Shown: in pieces, positions 1 through 7,725 of the stretch
How positions within the stretch are numbered: the first letter of the stretch is position 1
Layout: every line of letters begins with the position of its first letter
Assembly: GCA_963205235.1 (NCBI GenBank)
Contig: CAUJIP010000041.1
Span: forward strand, 1-32,936
Reading direction: 5' to 3'
DNA length: 32,936 bases
Source of the DNA: Pseudomonadota bacterium
Lineage (GTDB): Bacteria > Pseudomonadota > Alphaproteobacteria > Rhodobacterales > Rhodobacteraceae
Position numbers and translations under genes: made by a program
The notes under the pieces: model-generated
The model's input: only the letters and a program-made list of their open reading frames with translations
What the model was told of the DNA's origin: nothing
Database searches by the model: none

Positions 1-151
1 GCCCGGAACGGCGGGTCTGCGGATCGAGCGTGTCTCTTATCTGCCGAACGGCAAGGTGGTTGAATTCACCCGCTCGATCTATCGCGGCGACGCCTATGAC
101 TTTGCGGTCGAGCTCAAGCTCGCCGACGACCCCGAAAGGACACTCCCATGA
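1..151 (+). CDS. GntR-family transcriptional regulator, C-terminal end (partial)
   Basis: The frame starting at base 2 is open from the window edge to a TGA at 149-151. Its residues run from GLRIERV through GKVVEFTRSIYRGDAYDF, which is the usual end of a UTRA ligand-binding domain in HutC/NagR-type GntR regulators: a strand with a conserved arginine, then G-x-x-V-E, then the Y-R-x-D-x-Y-x-F signature. Only about 49 residues are visible, so the winged-helix N-terminus lies outside the window. The stop overlaps the next start as ATGA, so it is translationally coupled to the SIS-domain gene. By context it probably represses this amino-sugar operon in response to a phosphorylated amino sugar. That role is inferred from gene order. 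Confidence 0.8.
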   Translation, partial: PGTAGLRIERVSYLPNGKVVEFTRSIYRGDAYDFAVELKLADDPERTLP

Positions 152-1182
152 CCGCGCTTCCGATCAGCCACATGGCCCGCGAAGTGGCCGAAATACCCGA
201 AGCTGTCGCCCGCTTCCTTGATCGGTCGCGCCCTGCGGTCACGGCCGCCGCGCTGGCCCTGCGGACCCGCGATCCCGGCGTGATCACCACGGTCGCGCGC
301 GGCACCTCTGACCACGCCGCGACCTATCTGAAATACGCCATCGAGCTTGCCGCCGGGGTGCCCGTTGCCTCGGTCGGCCCGTCCATCGCCTCGATCTACC
401 ACCGGCCGCTGCGGCTGTCGGGGGCTGCGTGCATCGGCATCTCGCAATCGGGCAAAAGCCCCGACATCGTGGAAATGATGCGCAGCGCAGGGCAGGGTGG
501 TGCGCTGACCATTGCGATCACCAACTTCGCCGAAAGCCCGATGGCGCAGGTCTCTGACCATTGCCTGCCGCTGCAGGCGGGCGAAGAGAAAAGCGTCGCC
601 GCAACCAAGACCTTCATCGCCTCGGTCACCGCAGGCCTTGCCGTTCTTGCCGGATGGCAACAGGACGCCGACCTTGCCAAGGCTGTCGCTGCCTTGCCGG
701 ACGCCTTGGCCAAGGCGGTGGCGCTTGACTGGTCGCCGCTTTCGGCGCGGTTGGTCCGGGCGGACAGCGTCTATGTGCTTGGCCGTGGCCCCGGCTATGC
801 CGTCGCCTGTGAAGCCGCGCTGAAAATGAAGGAAACCTGCGGGCTGCATGCCGAGGCCTATTCCGCCGCCGAGGTTCTGCACGGCCCCGCCGCGCTTGCC
901 CAGTCGCAATTCCCCGTCCTTGCGCTGGGGGTGCAGGACGCAGCCCTTCCCCAACTTCTGGCCACTACTGAACGGCTGGCGGCGCAGGGGGCCGATGTTT
1001 TCGTCACCGGGTCCGAGGCAAAGGGGGCTTTGACGCTTCCCACAGTGCCCGACCTGCATCCCCTTGTCGCACCCCTTGTCCTTGCCGCGACCTATTATGC
1101 CTTTGTTGAAGGTCTGGCCCGCCGTCGCGGCTTTGACCCCGACAAGCCCCCCCATCTGCGCAAGGTGACGGAGACGATCTGA
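148..1182 (+). CDS. SIS-domain sugar isomerase/deaminase (NagB-II / GlmS C-terminal-like)
   Basis: A 344-residue protein with two SIS (sugar isomerase) domains and no glutaminase domain. It therefore resembles the isomerase half of GlmS, or the NagB-II/AgaS deaminases, rather than full GlmS. Visible motifs are ARGTSDHA near residue 50, SQSGKS at 99-104 (phosphosugar-binding loop), GEEKSVAATKTF at 145-156, GRGPG near 213 and SAAEVLHGP near 240. The expected reaction is glucosamine-6-phosphate to fructose-6-phosphate plus ammonia, in the cytoplasm. The start overlaps the regulator stop (ATGA) and the stop overlaps nagA (TGATG), giving a tight GntR-SIS-nagA operon for N-acetylglucosamine use. 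The exact substrate, for example galactosamine-6-phosphate, cannot be decided from sequence alone. Confidence 0.9.
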   Translation: MTALPISHMAREVAEIPEAVARFLDRSRPAVTAAALALRTRDPGVITTVARGTSDHAATYLKYAIELAAGVPVASVGPSIASIYHRPLRLSGAACIGISQSGKSPDIVEMMRSAGQGGALTIAITNFAESPMAQVSDHCLPLQAGEEKSVAATKTFIASVTAGLAVLAGWQQDADLAKAVAALPDALAKAVALDWSPLSARLVRADSVYVLGRGPGYAVACEAALKMKETCGLHAEAYSAAEVLHGPAALAQSQFPVLALGVQDAALPQLLATTERLAAQGADVFVTGSEAKGALTLPTVPDLHPLVAPLVLAATYYAFVEGLARRRGFDPDKPPHLRKVTETI

Positions 1183-2315
1183 TGCAAAGCGCAATCGTCG
1201 GTGCCCGGCTGTTTGACGGCGAAAGCTTCCATCTAGGGGCCGCGCTGGTGCTTGAAGGCGACCGGATCGCCGCCCTGATCCGGGAAGCCAACCTTCCCCC
1301 GGATATGCCGCGCCAGACCCTTGGCGGCACGATCGCCCCCGGCTTTGTCGATCTGCAGGTGAACGGCGGTGGTAGCAGGATGGTGGACGGCTCGACCGAC
1401 CTTGCCATGCTGCGCGACCTCTGCGCGCTGCATCGCAGCCTTGGCACCGCTGGCATCCTGCCGACCCTGATCACCGATACGCCTGCCGCAACCGCCACCG
1501 TCATCGCCGCCGGGATTGCAGCCGCCCGCGCGCAGGTGCCGGGGTTTCTGGGCTTGCATCTGGAAGGCCCGCACCTTGACCCCCGCCGCAAGGGCGCGCA
1601 CGACCCCGCGCTGATCAGGCCGATGACGGGCGAAGACCTGACCCGCCTTTGCGATGCTGCCCGCGCGCTGCCTGCGCTGATGGTCACGCTTGCGCCCGAA
1701 AGCGCCACGCCCGACCAGATCGCCACGCTTGCCGGTGCCGGGGCCGTGGTCAGCCTTGGCCACAGCGACTGCTCTTACGATACCGCCATTGCCGCCCACC
1801 GCGCCGGGGCCCGCATCGCCACCCACCTGTTCAACGCGATGAGCCAGATCGGCAACCGCGAACCGGGGCTCGCCGGGGCGGTCCTGACCACGGACCTTTG
1901 CGCCGGGGTCATCGCAGATGGCATTCATGTCCACCCCGCCACCTTAAGCCTTGCCCTTGCCGCCAAACCGCAGGGCCTGTTCCTTGTCACCGACTGCATG
2001 GCATTTGCCGGCAGCCCGGCCACCGAGCTTTTGCTGAACGGACGCCGCGTCCTGCGCCGCGAGGGCCGGCTGACGCTGGAGGACGGCACCCTTGCCGGGG
2101 CCGACCTGACCATGGACCGCGCAATCGAGGTGCTGATCCACCTTGCCCACTGCCCGCCAGACCGCGCGCTTGCCATGGGGATGTCCATCCCGGCGGATAT
2201 CCTCAAATCCCGCCTGGGGCGCCTGCAACGCGGCACCCCTGCCGATCTGGTCCAGTTCGCCGACGACTGGTCGCTGCGCGCCGTTTGTCAGGCGGGCCAC
2301 TGGTCCCCGACCTAA
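1182..2315 (+). CDS. nagA: N-acetylglucosamine-6-phosphate deacetylase NagA
   Basis: A 377-residue amidohydrolase-superfamily protein that deacetylates N-acetylglucosamine-6-phosphate to glucosamine-6-phosphate and acetate, feeding the SIS protein encoded just upstream. The metal and catalytic residues align closely with E. coli NagA: E129 in HLEGPH, H194 in LGHSD, H215 in THLFNAM and the catalytic D271 in LVTD. An IAPGFVDLQVNGGG segment near residues 51-64 is the usual entry to the barrel. The length is normal for the family (about 380). The ATG is shared with the preceding TGA (TGATG at 1180-1184). The N-terminal strand and C-terminal end form the small beta-sandwich domain typical of the superfamily. 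Cytoplasmic; no signal peptide. Confidence 0.96.
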   Translation: MQSAIVGARLFDGESFHLGAALVLEGDRIAALIREANLPPDMPRQTLGGTIAPGFVDLQVNGGGSRMVDGSTDLAMLRDLCALHRSLGTAGILPTLITDTPAATATVIAAGIAAARAQVPGFLGLHLEGPHLDPRRKGAHDPALIRPMTGEDLTRLCDAARALPALMVTLAPESATPDQIATLAGAGAVVSLGHSDCSYDTAIAAHRAGARIATHLFNAMSQIGNREPGLAGAVLTTDLCAGVIADGIHVHPATLSLALAAKPQGLFLVTDCMAFAGSPATELLLNGRRVLRREGRLTLEDGTLAGADLTMDRAIEVLIHLAHCPPDRALAMGMSIPADILKSRLGRLQRGTPADLVQFADDWSLRAVCQAGHWSPT

Positions 2316-2342
2316 GTTCCGCGCATTCCTGCACATATCCCG

Positions 2343-2376
2343 CGCAGGCCTGCGGAATTGAGTGTTGGCGCCAACA
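2343..2376. promoter_or_regulatory. Two adjacent perfect palindromes upstream of the FMN reductase
   Basis: In the 106-base gap after nagA there are two perfect dyads: CGCAGGCCTGCG at 2343-2354 and TGTTGGCGCCAACA at 2363-2376. The second ends 45 bases before the reductase ATG and has the even-spaced, CG-centred symmetry of LacI-type operators. The first could instead contribute to an nagA terminator hairpin. No binding protein can be named. Confidence 0.4.
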
Positions 2377-2421
2377 GGCACACATCCTGACAGCAACCAA
2401 CACCGCTGCAGGAGCCGCAAA

Positions 2422-3030
2422 ATGTCCCGTAAACCCAAGATCGCGATCATCGTCTCTTCGACCCGCGCCACCCGTTTCGCCGATATCCCCACCGCCTGGA
2501 TCAAGGCCAAGGCCGAAGCCCGTGGCGACATGGATGTCGAGGTCGTTGACCTGCGCGACTATCCGATGCCCTTCTTTGCCGAAGTCGCCTCGAACGCCTG
2601 GGCCCCGACGCAAGACCCGGTTGCCGTGAAATGGCAAAAGAAACTGGCCGAATTCGACGGCTATGTCTTCGTCGTCGCCGAATACAACCGCTCGATCTCG
2701 GGTGCGCTGAAGAACGCGCTCGATCAGGCCTATGTCGAATGGGCGAAAAAGCCTTTCGGCGCGGTAGCTTATGGCTCGATGGGCGGCACTTCGGCGCTGG
2801 CGCATCTGCGCATGATCGGCGTGGAACTGCAGATGGTCCCCGTCCGCAACACCGTTCACATCGGCGGCGGCGACTTCTTCCGCGTCCATCCGGGCTTTGG
2901 CGGTTCGGGCAACCTCGCCGACATCGAAGCCGGTATCGGCGGTTCGGCTACCGCGATGTTGGACGACGTGGTCTGGTGGGCCAAGGCCACGATGGCCGCC
3001 AAGGCTGAAGGCGTCGCGAAAGCGGCCTGA
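2422..3030 (+). CDS. NADPH-dependent FMN reductase (flavodoxin-like)
   Basis: A 202-residue flavodoxin-fold protein of the NADPH-dependent FMN reductase family (SsuE/ArsH/WrbA-like). The N-terminal strand is followed by the phosphate-binding segment IVSSTRATRFAD. The family signature EYNRSISGALKNALD lies near residues 90-104, and GSMGG near 121 completes the flavin pocket. It would reduce FMN or quinone-like substrates with NAD(P)H in the cytoplasm. I chose the ATG at 2422 because AGGAG sits 7 bases upstream (2410-2414). An in-frame extension to 2362 would run through the palindromic region and has no family resemblance. The stop is only 4 bases from the stop of a convergent gene. The physiological substrate is unknown. 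Confidence 0.88.
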   Translation: MSRKPKIAIIVSSTRATRFADIPTAWIKAKAEARGDMDVEVVDLRDYPMPFFAEVASNAWAPTQDPVAVKWQKKLAEFDGYVFVVAEYNRSISGALKNALDQAYVEWAKKPFGAVAYGSMGGTSALAHLRMIGVELQMVPVRNTVHIGGGDFFRVHPGFGGSGNLADIEAGIGGSATAMLDDVVWWAKATMAAKAEGVAKAA

Positions 3031-3034
3031 TCCG

Positions 3035-3463
3035 TCAGCTCAGGGCGTGCATGCAGTAATTGCCGTCGCCCTTCAGGTCCGGGTCATCCTTCCAAGGGTG
3101 ACCCGATTTCGCATTCGCTTCGAACCGCGCGACGTAAAGGCGGAATACCTGCTTCACGTCCGCGTCGACCGACAGCGTCGCCTTTGTCAGGTCCTGACCC
3201 AGTTCGACCCGGTGCTGCACCGCCTGATCCAGCCCCGTGGCCGCCGCTGCCAGCATGCGCTGACTTGGCCCGCTGCCACCATGTTCCTCGCGCCAGTAAT
3301 CCTGCGCGTAAAGCATCCCCGCACAGCGAATGCCCGCGACATCCCAGCCGGGGGTGTCATGGTCGGCCCCAAACACCTCGATCAGGGGCTCCAACTCAGT
3401 CAAAGGGTCCGCAAGGACGGGCAGGGGGGCAAGGATCAGGGCAAGGGCAATGGCATGTTTCAT
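3035..3463 (-). CDS. Small secreted protein of unknown function
   Basis: A 142-residue protein with a clear signal peptide: MKHAIALALILAPLPVLA, then a predicted cut before DPLTELE. The mature part is about 124 residues and mostly helical, with cysteines in the RCAGM and NYCMHA segments that could form a disulfide in the periplasm. I do not recognise the family. The start at 3463 was chosen because it begins the signal peptide; a longer in-frame extension to 3520 would bury it. The gene converges on the FMN reductase with a 4-base gap and lies downstream of the SDR gene on the same strand, 67 bases away, so it may be co-transcribed with it. Confidence 0.7.
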   Translation of the reverse strand: MKHAIALALILAPLPVLADPLTELEPLIEVFGADHDTPGWDVAGIRCAGMLYAQDYWREEHGGSGPSQRMLAAAATGLDQAVQHRVELGQDLTKATLSVDADVKQVFRLYVARFEANAKSGHPWKDDPDLKGDGNYCMHALS

Positions 3464-3530
3464 GGCCCGACCATCGCGCCCCCATCGCAAAAGGGCAAGG
3501 TCAGGATTGCCCGCCCCCATGGGTCCGATC

Positions 3531-4289
3531 CTAGGCCTGCACCCTTATCGTCGCCGTCCCGTCCACCACCACATTCGCGCCGGAAACGAAGCCGGCCTTC
3601 GGGCTGGACAGGAACACCACCACATTCGCAATCTCTTCCGGCGTGCCCATCCGGCCCATCGGATTGAAGTCGACGTTCGACTGGAAGTAGTCCGGGTCTT
3701 CCTGCCGCACCTTGTCCCATGTGCCGCCCGGAAACAGTACCGTGCCGGGGGAAACCACATTGGCCCGGATGCCCCGCGCCGCCACATGCCGCGCCAGCGA
3801 CTTGATGTAGAACAGCAGCGCGGCCTTCATCGTGCCATAGGACACCCCGTCAAACCCGTAATCCTCGATCCCCGAGATCGACGAAATCGCCGTGATCGCG
3901 CCGCCCGCTTCCATCAACGGCAAAGCCGCCTCCACCGCCGCGCGGGTGTGCATCAGGTCCACCTTGTAGGCCGTGTCAAACTCCTCCACCCCGCGCCCCG
4001 AGGCCATGGGACTGGCATTCGCCACCACCCCATCCAGCCGCCCCATCGTGGCATGCGCATCCCGGACAAACGCAGTCAACGCCCCCGCATCCGCCACATC
4101 CAGCGCCCGCCCAAAGGCCCTGACGCCCATGGCCCTCACCGCCAGAACCGTCTCTTCCACCGCCCCCGCATCCCGCGCGCAGATCGAGACATCGGCCCCC
4201 TCCGCCGCAAACCCCAAGGCAATTGCCCGTCCGATCCCGCGAGAGCCGCCGGTGATCAGGAAATGCTTGCCGTGAAGGTGAAGGTCCAT
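3531..4289 (-). CDS. SDR-family oxidoreductase (NAD(P)-dependent)
   Basis: A 252-residue classical short-chain dehydrogenase/reductase. The Rossmann cofactor motif TGGSRGIG is at residues 13-20, the VANAS version of the NNAG motif at 89-93, and the catalytic set is serine in the ISSISG segment (about 137-139), Y151 and K155 in YGTMK. The C-terminal GFVSGANVVVDGT stretch is the usual end of the family. Substrate specificity cannot be read from the sequence. The start at 4289 is supported by AAGGAG six bases upstream; an in-frame extension to 4319 adds ten residues that do not fit the fold. It is divergent from hicA, with about 150 bases between the starts. Confidence 0.93.
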   Translation of the reverse strand: MDLHLHGKHFLITGGSRGIGRAIALGFAAEGADVSICARDAGAVEETVLAVRAMGVRAFGRALDVADAGALTAFVRDAHATMGRLDGVVANASPMASGRGVEEFDTAYKVDLMHTRAAVEAALPLMEAGGAITAISSISGIEDYGFDGVSYGTMKAALLFYIKSLARHVAARGIRANVVSPGTVLFPGGTWDKVRQEDPDYFQSNVDFNPMGRMGTPEEIANVVVFLSSPKAGFVSGANVVVDGTATIRVQA

Positions 4290-4388
4290 TGGATGCTCCT
4301 TGGGTTTGCACGCCATCAATAGCGGCCGCCCCTGTCGCCGTCACGCGGGAACGCAAAGTTCAAGTCCCGATCCAGCAGGATGCCCGAA

Positions 4389-4417
4389 TTGACAGTCGCA
4401 AATTTTCGCCATATAAA
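4389..4417 (+). promoter_or_regulatory. Near-consensus sigma-70 promoter of hicAB with operator-like dyad
   Basis: A perfect -35 TTGACA (4389-4394), a 17-base spacer and a -10 TATAAA (4412-4417) stand out in GC-rich surroundings. Transcription would begin near 4424, leaving a leader of about 14 bases before the hicA ATG at 4438, so the toxin mRNA has little or no room for a strong ribosome-binding site. The spacer holds an imperfect dyad, GCAAATTTTCGC (4398-4409), a plausible operator for the ribbon-helix-helix domain of HicB. The promoter is seen directly; the operator role is inferred. Confidence 0.75.
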
Positions 4418-4437
4418 TACACAAAAACGGGTGCCAG

Positions 4438-4632
4438 ATGGTGCTGACCAACAGTCGTGACATAATCCGCAGGCTTGAGGCGGAAGGTTGGCTTCTGGTG
4501 TCAACCAAAGGCTCGCACCACAAGTTCCGCAAGGACGGTCAAAGCCTGATCGTGCCGCACCCGAAGAAAGATCTGCCACTTGGCACCGCCCGCAGCATCG
4601 CGAAGGTGGCCGGCTGGCTGAAGGAGACGTGA
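4438..4632 (+). CDS. hicA: HicA-family toxin (mRNA interferase)
   Basis: A 64-residue HicA/YcfA-type toxin. It has the compact double-stranded-RNA-binding-like fold pattern: an N-terminal helix (SRDIIRRLEAEGW), then the KGSHHKF motif at residues 24-30 carrying the conserved histidine, a VPHPKKDLPLGT strand-loop, and the C-terminal helix SIAKVAGWLK. HicA proteins cleave mRNA, slowing translation until HicB neutralises them. The length is normal for the family. The stop overlaps the antitoxin start as TGATG, coupling toxin and antitoxin synthesis. Gene order (toxin first) is usual for hicAB. The ribosome-binding site is weak, consistent with low toxin expression. Confidence 0.92.
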   Translation: MVLTNSRDIIRRLEAEGWLLVSTKGSHHKFRKDGQSLIVPHPKKDLPLGTARSIAKVAGWLKET

Positions 4633-5024
4633 TGAAGACCTATCTTGCCCTTGTCCACAAGGACCCGGACAGCGCTTATGGCCTGACCTTCCCCGATCTT
4701 CCCGGCTGCTTTGCCGCCGCCGACCGACAGGACGACATCCTGCGCGCGGGCGTCGAGGCGCTGGAACTCTGGTTCGAGGATGCCGCCCCGGTCCCCCCGC
4801 GCGGACCCGAGGCGATTGCAGCCGAGGTTGCCGATGACCTCGCGACGGGGGCCTTCCTGATCGCCGTGCCGCTGGTGCAGCCGTCCTCGCGGCAAAAGCG
4901 GGTGAACATCAGCCTGGACGCAGGCACGCTGGACGCCATCGACACGGCGGCAGAGGGGCTTGGGCTGACGCGCTCAGGCTTCCTGACCATGGCCGCGCTG
5001 AACGAGATCAGGGGCGGGCATTAG
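4632..5024 (+). CDS. hicB: HicB-family antitoxin with ribbon-helix-helix domain
   Basis: A 130-residue antitoxin. Residues 1 to about 60 form the HicB partial-RNase-H-like domain (KTYLALVHKD, GLTFPDLPGCF, then a helix with ALELWFED), which binds and blocks HicA. After a proline/alanine-rich linker, the C-terminal KRVNISLDAGTLDAIDTAA and LTRSGFLTMAALNEI segments form a ribbon-helix-helix DNA-binding domain that would autoregulate the operon. The ATG at 4632 overlaps the hicA TGA and aligns with the usual HicB N-terminus, so an in-frame upstream extension within hicA is rejected. It could repress the promoter at 4389-4417. The pair looks intact. Confidence 0.92.
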   Translation: MKTYLALVHKDPDSAYGLTFPDLPGCFAAADRQDDILRAGVEALELWFEDAAPVPPRGPEAIAAEVADDLATGAFLIAVPLVQPSSRQKRVNISLDAGTLDAIDTAAEGLGLTRSGFLTMAALNEIRGGH

Positions 5025-5083
5025 GGGTAGATAGGTTTGAGGAGAATGGTCGTGGGCGTGGGCAAACAGAAATGATGTTGCAG

Positions 5084-5674
5084 CTACTTGAAATGCAATC
5101 GAAAAATGGATTGTGCGATCCGAACTTCCCGTGTGCTAGTCCGATGACTCCTTAGGAAAGTATCTGTAAAACCAAGCCGTTTTGCGCCCGCGTCAAATAT
5201 GGCTCTCGCGGGGAAATACAATGCGACTTCTTCAGTAGGGCCGATCTTGCTTTCCATGGACGTGTCTTTCCATTTCCCGGTGCTGGTACCTACGGGATAG
5301 GATTCGAATGCTGTCATGAGATGTAAGCCGTACTTGCGGGTATGCAGGTAGCCGCCATCCGTGAAGAAGGCACTCCGAAGATGAACGTCACCTGGTCCGT
5401 GATTTGTAGCAACGAGAAGAAGAGCCGGAAGAGAAAGCTCGGTCTTTACGTCGCTATTTAAGTATGCCCTTCTGGATGCGAAGAACCGGGTAGACGCCGA
5501 GCGCTCATGAAAGAAGCACGCAACCGCCCTGACATGTACTTTTGGTTTGGGATAGATAAACTTAGACCAAATGTTCCAAATGAAACCAGCAAGCGATAGA
5601 GCCGCTGAGAACAGACTAATCACTAGCGCATAGTCTGCCGTAGTCCACCCTACTGGCGAAATAGCAGGGTTCAC
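5084..5674 (-). CDS. Membrane-anchored protein of unknown function, AT-richer than neighbours
   Basis: A 196-residue protein starting, I propose, at a GTG (5672-5674) whose last two bases are shared with the cobS TGA (GTGA overlap). One transmembrane helix lies near residues 10-31 ([21 protein letters not shown]), followed by a basic [12 protein letters not shown] stretch, so the N-terminus is probably outside and the bulk cytoplasmic. The C-terminal part looks like a beta-rich domain, with [17 protein letters not shown] and a [11 protein letters not shown] segment as in many single-helix bacterial proteins with an Ig-like or beta-sandwich domain. I cannot name a family. Base composition is visibly less GC-rich than cobS and hicAB, suggesting recent acquisition, and it occupies the place where cobT would be expected. 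Confidence 0.65.
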   Translation of the reverse strand: MNPAISPVGWTTADYALVISLFSAALSLAGFIWNIWSKFIYPKPKVHVRAVACFFHERSASTRFFASRRAYLNSDVKTELSLPALLLVATNHGPGDVHLRSAFFTDGGYLHTRKYGLHLMTAFESYPVGTSTGKWKDTSMESKIGPTEEVALYFPARAIFDAGAKRLGFTDTFLRSHRTSTREVRIAQSIFRLHFK

Positions 5675-6645
5675 TTCATCGCCATGCTCGCAGCGCTCTC
5701 CGGCAGTTCCTCGGCAAAGCACCGCTGGTAGAACTCGGCCACGGTCTGGCGTTCCAGCTCGTCGCATTTGTTCAGGAAGGTCAGCCGGAACGCATAGCCC
5801 ACATTGCGGAAGATCTCGGCGTTCTGTGCCCAGTTCAGCACGGTCCGGGGCGACATGACGGTCGACAGATCGCCGTTCATGAACGCGGTCCGGGTCAGGT
5901 CGGCCACGGTCACCATCTGCGAAATGGTCTTGCGGCCCTTCTCGGTGTTGTAATGCGCGTTCTTGGCCAGGACGATGGCCGTTTCCGCGTCATGCGACAG
6001 ATAGTTCAGCGTGGCCACCAAGGACCAGCGGTCCATCTGCGCTTGGTTGATCTGCTGGGTGCCGTGGTAAAGGCCCGTCGTATCGCCCAGACCCACCGTG
6101 TTTGAGGTCGCGAACAGCCGGAAATACGGGTTCGGCGTGATGATCTCGTTCTGGTCCAGAAGCGTCAGCTTGCCGTCATGCTCCAGCACGCGCTGGATCA
6201 CGAACATAACGTCGGCCCGGCCCGCGTCGTATTCGTCGAACACGATGGCGACGGGGTTGCGCAGCGCCCAAGGCAGGATGCCTTCGTGGAACTCCGTCAC
6301 CTGTTTGCCGTCGCGCAGCTTGATCGCGTCCTTGCCGATCAGGTCGATCCGCGAAATATGCGAGTCAAGGTTCACCCGCACCGTCGGCCAGTTCAGCCGC
6401 GCGCCGACCTGTTCGATATGGGTCGATTTCCCGGTCCCGTGATAGCCCTGGATCATCACCCGGCGGTTATAGGCAAAGCCGGCAAGGATCGCCAAAGTCG
6501 TATCCGGGTCGAACTTGTAGGTCGGGTCGATTTCCGGGACGCGGTCCGTCCGCTCGGCAAAGCCCTTGACGCGCATGTCGGTGTCGATCCCGAACACATC
6601 GCGAACCGAAATTTCCTCGGTCGGTTTCATCACCTGATCTGCCAT
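5671..6645 (-). CDS. cobS: Cobaltochelatase subunit CobS (AAA+ ATPase)
   Basis: A 324-residue AAA+ ATPase of the aerobic cobaltochelatase CobNST, which inserts cobalt into hydrogenobyrinic acid a,c-diamide during B12 synthesis. Walker A is GYHGTGKST at 67-75 and Walker [10 protein letters not shown] at 132-140, followed by the arginine-rich sensor region and a [19 protein letters not shown] loop typical of CobS. The N-terminal [11 protein letters not shown] segment is also characteristic. The length is normal (about 325-330). CobS works with CobT to drive CobN; in many alphaproteobacteria cobT lies immediately downstream, but here a different gene follows. Upstream on the same strand is a small secreted protein 108 bases away. 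Confidence 0.97.
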   Translation of the reverse strand: MADQVMKPTEEISVRDVFGIDTDMRVKGFAERTDRVPEIDPTYKFDPDTTLAILAGFAYNRRVMIQGYHGTGKSTHIEQVGARLNWPTVRVNLDSHISRIDLIGKDAIKLRDGKQVTEFHEGILPWALRNPVAIVFDEYDAGRADVMFVIQRVLEHDGKLTLLDQNEIITPNPYFRLFATSNTVGLGDTTGLYHGTQQINQAQMDRWSLVATLNYLSHDAETAIVLAKNAHYNTEKGRKTISQMVTVADLTRTAFMNGDLSTVMSPRTVLNWAQNAEIFRNVGYAFRLTFLNKCDELERQTVAEFYQRCFAEELPESAASMAMK

Positions 6646-6753
6646 CGTCCCGGTCCATCACTTGCCGCAGTGCCCCTTGCACGGCGCGGCCCATCCTTGG
6701 ATGATATCGCCGGGGGGTTCAAGGGGAGCACTCGCTGACAGCCCCGCCCGACG

Positions 6754-7065
6754 TCAGAATTTGCCGAAGTATTCGGTGATGTCGAAGTAGACCTCAACCG
6801 GCTTTCCGTCGACGGTCAGCGTCAAAAGGTCGTAGACCCGGCCCTTGTCATCCAGCAACGCCTGCCCCTCGACATCCGCATCGGGGTAGGCTTTGTCGAT
6901 CCATAGATATTCAGCCGGCACACCATCGCTTTCGCTCGTCGCGCCAAGAATGATCACCGCCGCCTCCACACTGGACCCATCGCCACCGCCATAGGTGATT
7001 TCAGCCGCCGCAGGCAGCGCAAAGGCAAACGTGGCAAGACAGGCAAGACCAAGGAAGCGGCTCAT
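6754..7065 (-). CDS. Small secreted protein of unknown function
   Basis: A 103-residue protein with a signal peptide (MSRFLGLACLATFAFALPAAA, cut before EITYGGGDG). The mature part of about 82 residues is acidic and beta-rich, with an AEYLWIDKAYPDADVEGQ segment and a C-terminal TVDGKPVEVYFDITEYFGKF. I recognise the style of a periplasmic protein seen next to cobS in related genomes but cannot give it a function. The start at 7065 is preceded by GGAG; an in-frame extension to 7122 would bury the signal peptide. Same strand as cobS, 108 bases before it, so co-transcription is possible. Confidence 0.72.
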   Translation of the reverse strand: MSRFLGLACLATFAFALPAAAEITYGGGDGSSVEAAVIILGATSESDGVPAEYLWIDKAYPDADVEGQALLDDKGRVYDLLTLTVDGKPVEVYFDITEYFGKF

Positions 7066-7312
7066 CAGGAGTCTCCGGGTTCCGATTGCCGCCGCAGTAT
7101 GCTGTCGGCATCTGCCCTCCACAACTCAGCGATTCCCGACCCTTGCCGCCCTGAAGGTTCCGGGTCGCCTGACCTCGCTGTCGATGGCGCGCCGCAACAC
7201 GCAACCGGCCCAACCCACCCAGACCGCTGCACAAGCGCTGCACGAATGCTGCGGGCGAGGGCCGCAAGCTTTCGGTCAGACTCGGCAAAAGCCCCAACCG
7301 AAAGGTCCTACG
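7066..7312. other. Divergent intergenic region, 247 bases, no gene seen
   Basis: This gap separates the divergently transcribed genes starting at 7065 (minus) and 7313 (plus). It must hold both promoters, but I see no convincing -35/-10 pair, palindrome or small gene. Open frames crossing it are shadow frames with no ribosome-binding site. Confidence 0.5.
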
Positions 7313-7723
7313 ATGCCCGCCTTCCACCGCCTTGCCGCCGCCGCCCTGATCGGCACCTCTGGCACCCTTGTGATGCTAGCCATGCTCTGGCCGCGCTGGC
7401 ACCAGGACTGGCCCTTCCTGATCGCCGCCACGCTTGGCGCCTCACTGTCCGGCTGGTGCCTTGCCGACTGCTTTGGCAAAGGCCGCGGACTGGGCCTCTT
7501 CCTCGTCGGTGCCGTGGTGGCAACACTTCTGGGGGCCGCACTGGCGGGCCTTGGCCTTGGGCTCATCTTCGGCGCCGGGCTGGAGGGGATGATGATCGGC
7601 CCCGCAGCGGTCGGTCAGGCGCTGATCACCCAGCCGCATGTCCTGATCACATGGGGCCTGTGCATGGCGGCGTCCCAGCTTGTGCTTTCAGCGCTGCAAA
7701 GCCGCCACCTGATGCCCAGCTAA
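7313..7723 (+). CDS. Small integral membrane protein, four predicted helices
   Basis: A 136-residue hydrophobic protein. Four transmembrane segments are visible: residues 7-26 (AAALIGTSGTLVMLAML), 33-52, 58-85 (a long glycine/alanine-rich stretch, VVATLLGAALAGLGLGLIFG) and 106-127. No catalytic motif is present and I do not recognise the family. The start at 7313 has AAAGG seven bases upstream and begins right before the first helix; the frame stays open further upstream but without a ribosome-binding site. Its stop is 2 bases from the stop of the convergent J-domain gene, leaving no space for separate terminators. Confidence 0.72.
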   Translation: MPAFHRLAAAALIGTSGTLVMLAMLWPRWHQDWPFLIAATLGASLSGWCLADCFGKGRGLGLFLVGAVVATLLGAALAGLGLGLIFGAGLEGMMIGPAAVGQALITQPHVLITWGLCMAASQLVLSALQSRHLMPS

Positions 7724-7725
7724 GC

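Noticed and set aside
94-1194. Long minus-strand open frame opposite the SIS-domain gene
   Set aside because: It mirrors the codon bias of the GC-rich coding strand, has no ribosome-binding site or recognisable domain, and the plus-strand protein is clearly real. The same applies to the long frames opposite gatB (18695-20176), pepN (14993-16477) and valS (23999-25135, 26153-27337).
5025-5083. hicAB locus end as an attachment site or tRNA remnant
   Set aside because: No tRNA-like fold, direct repeat or integrase signature is visible in the 59-base convergent gap.
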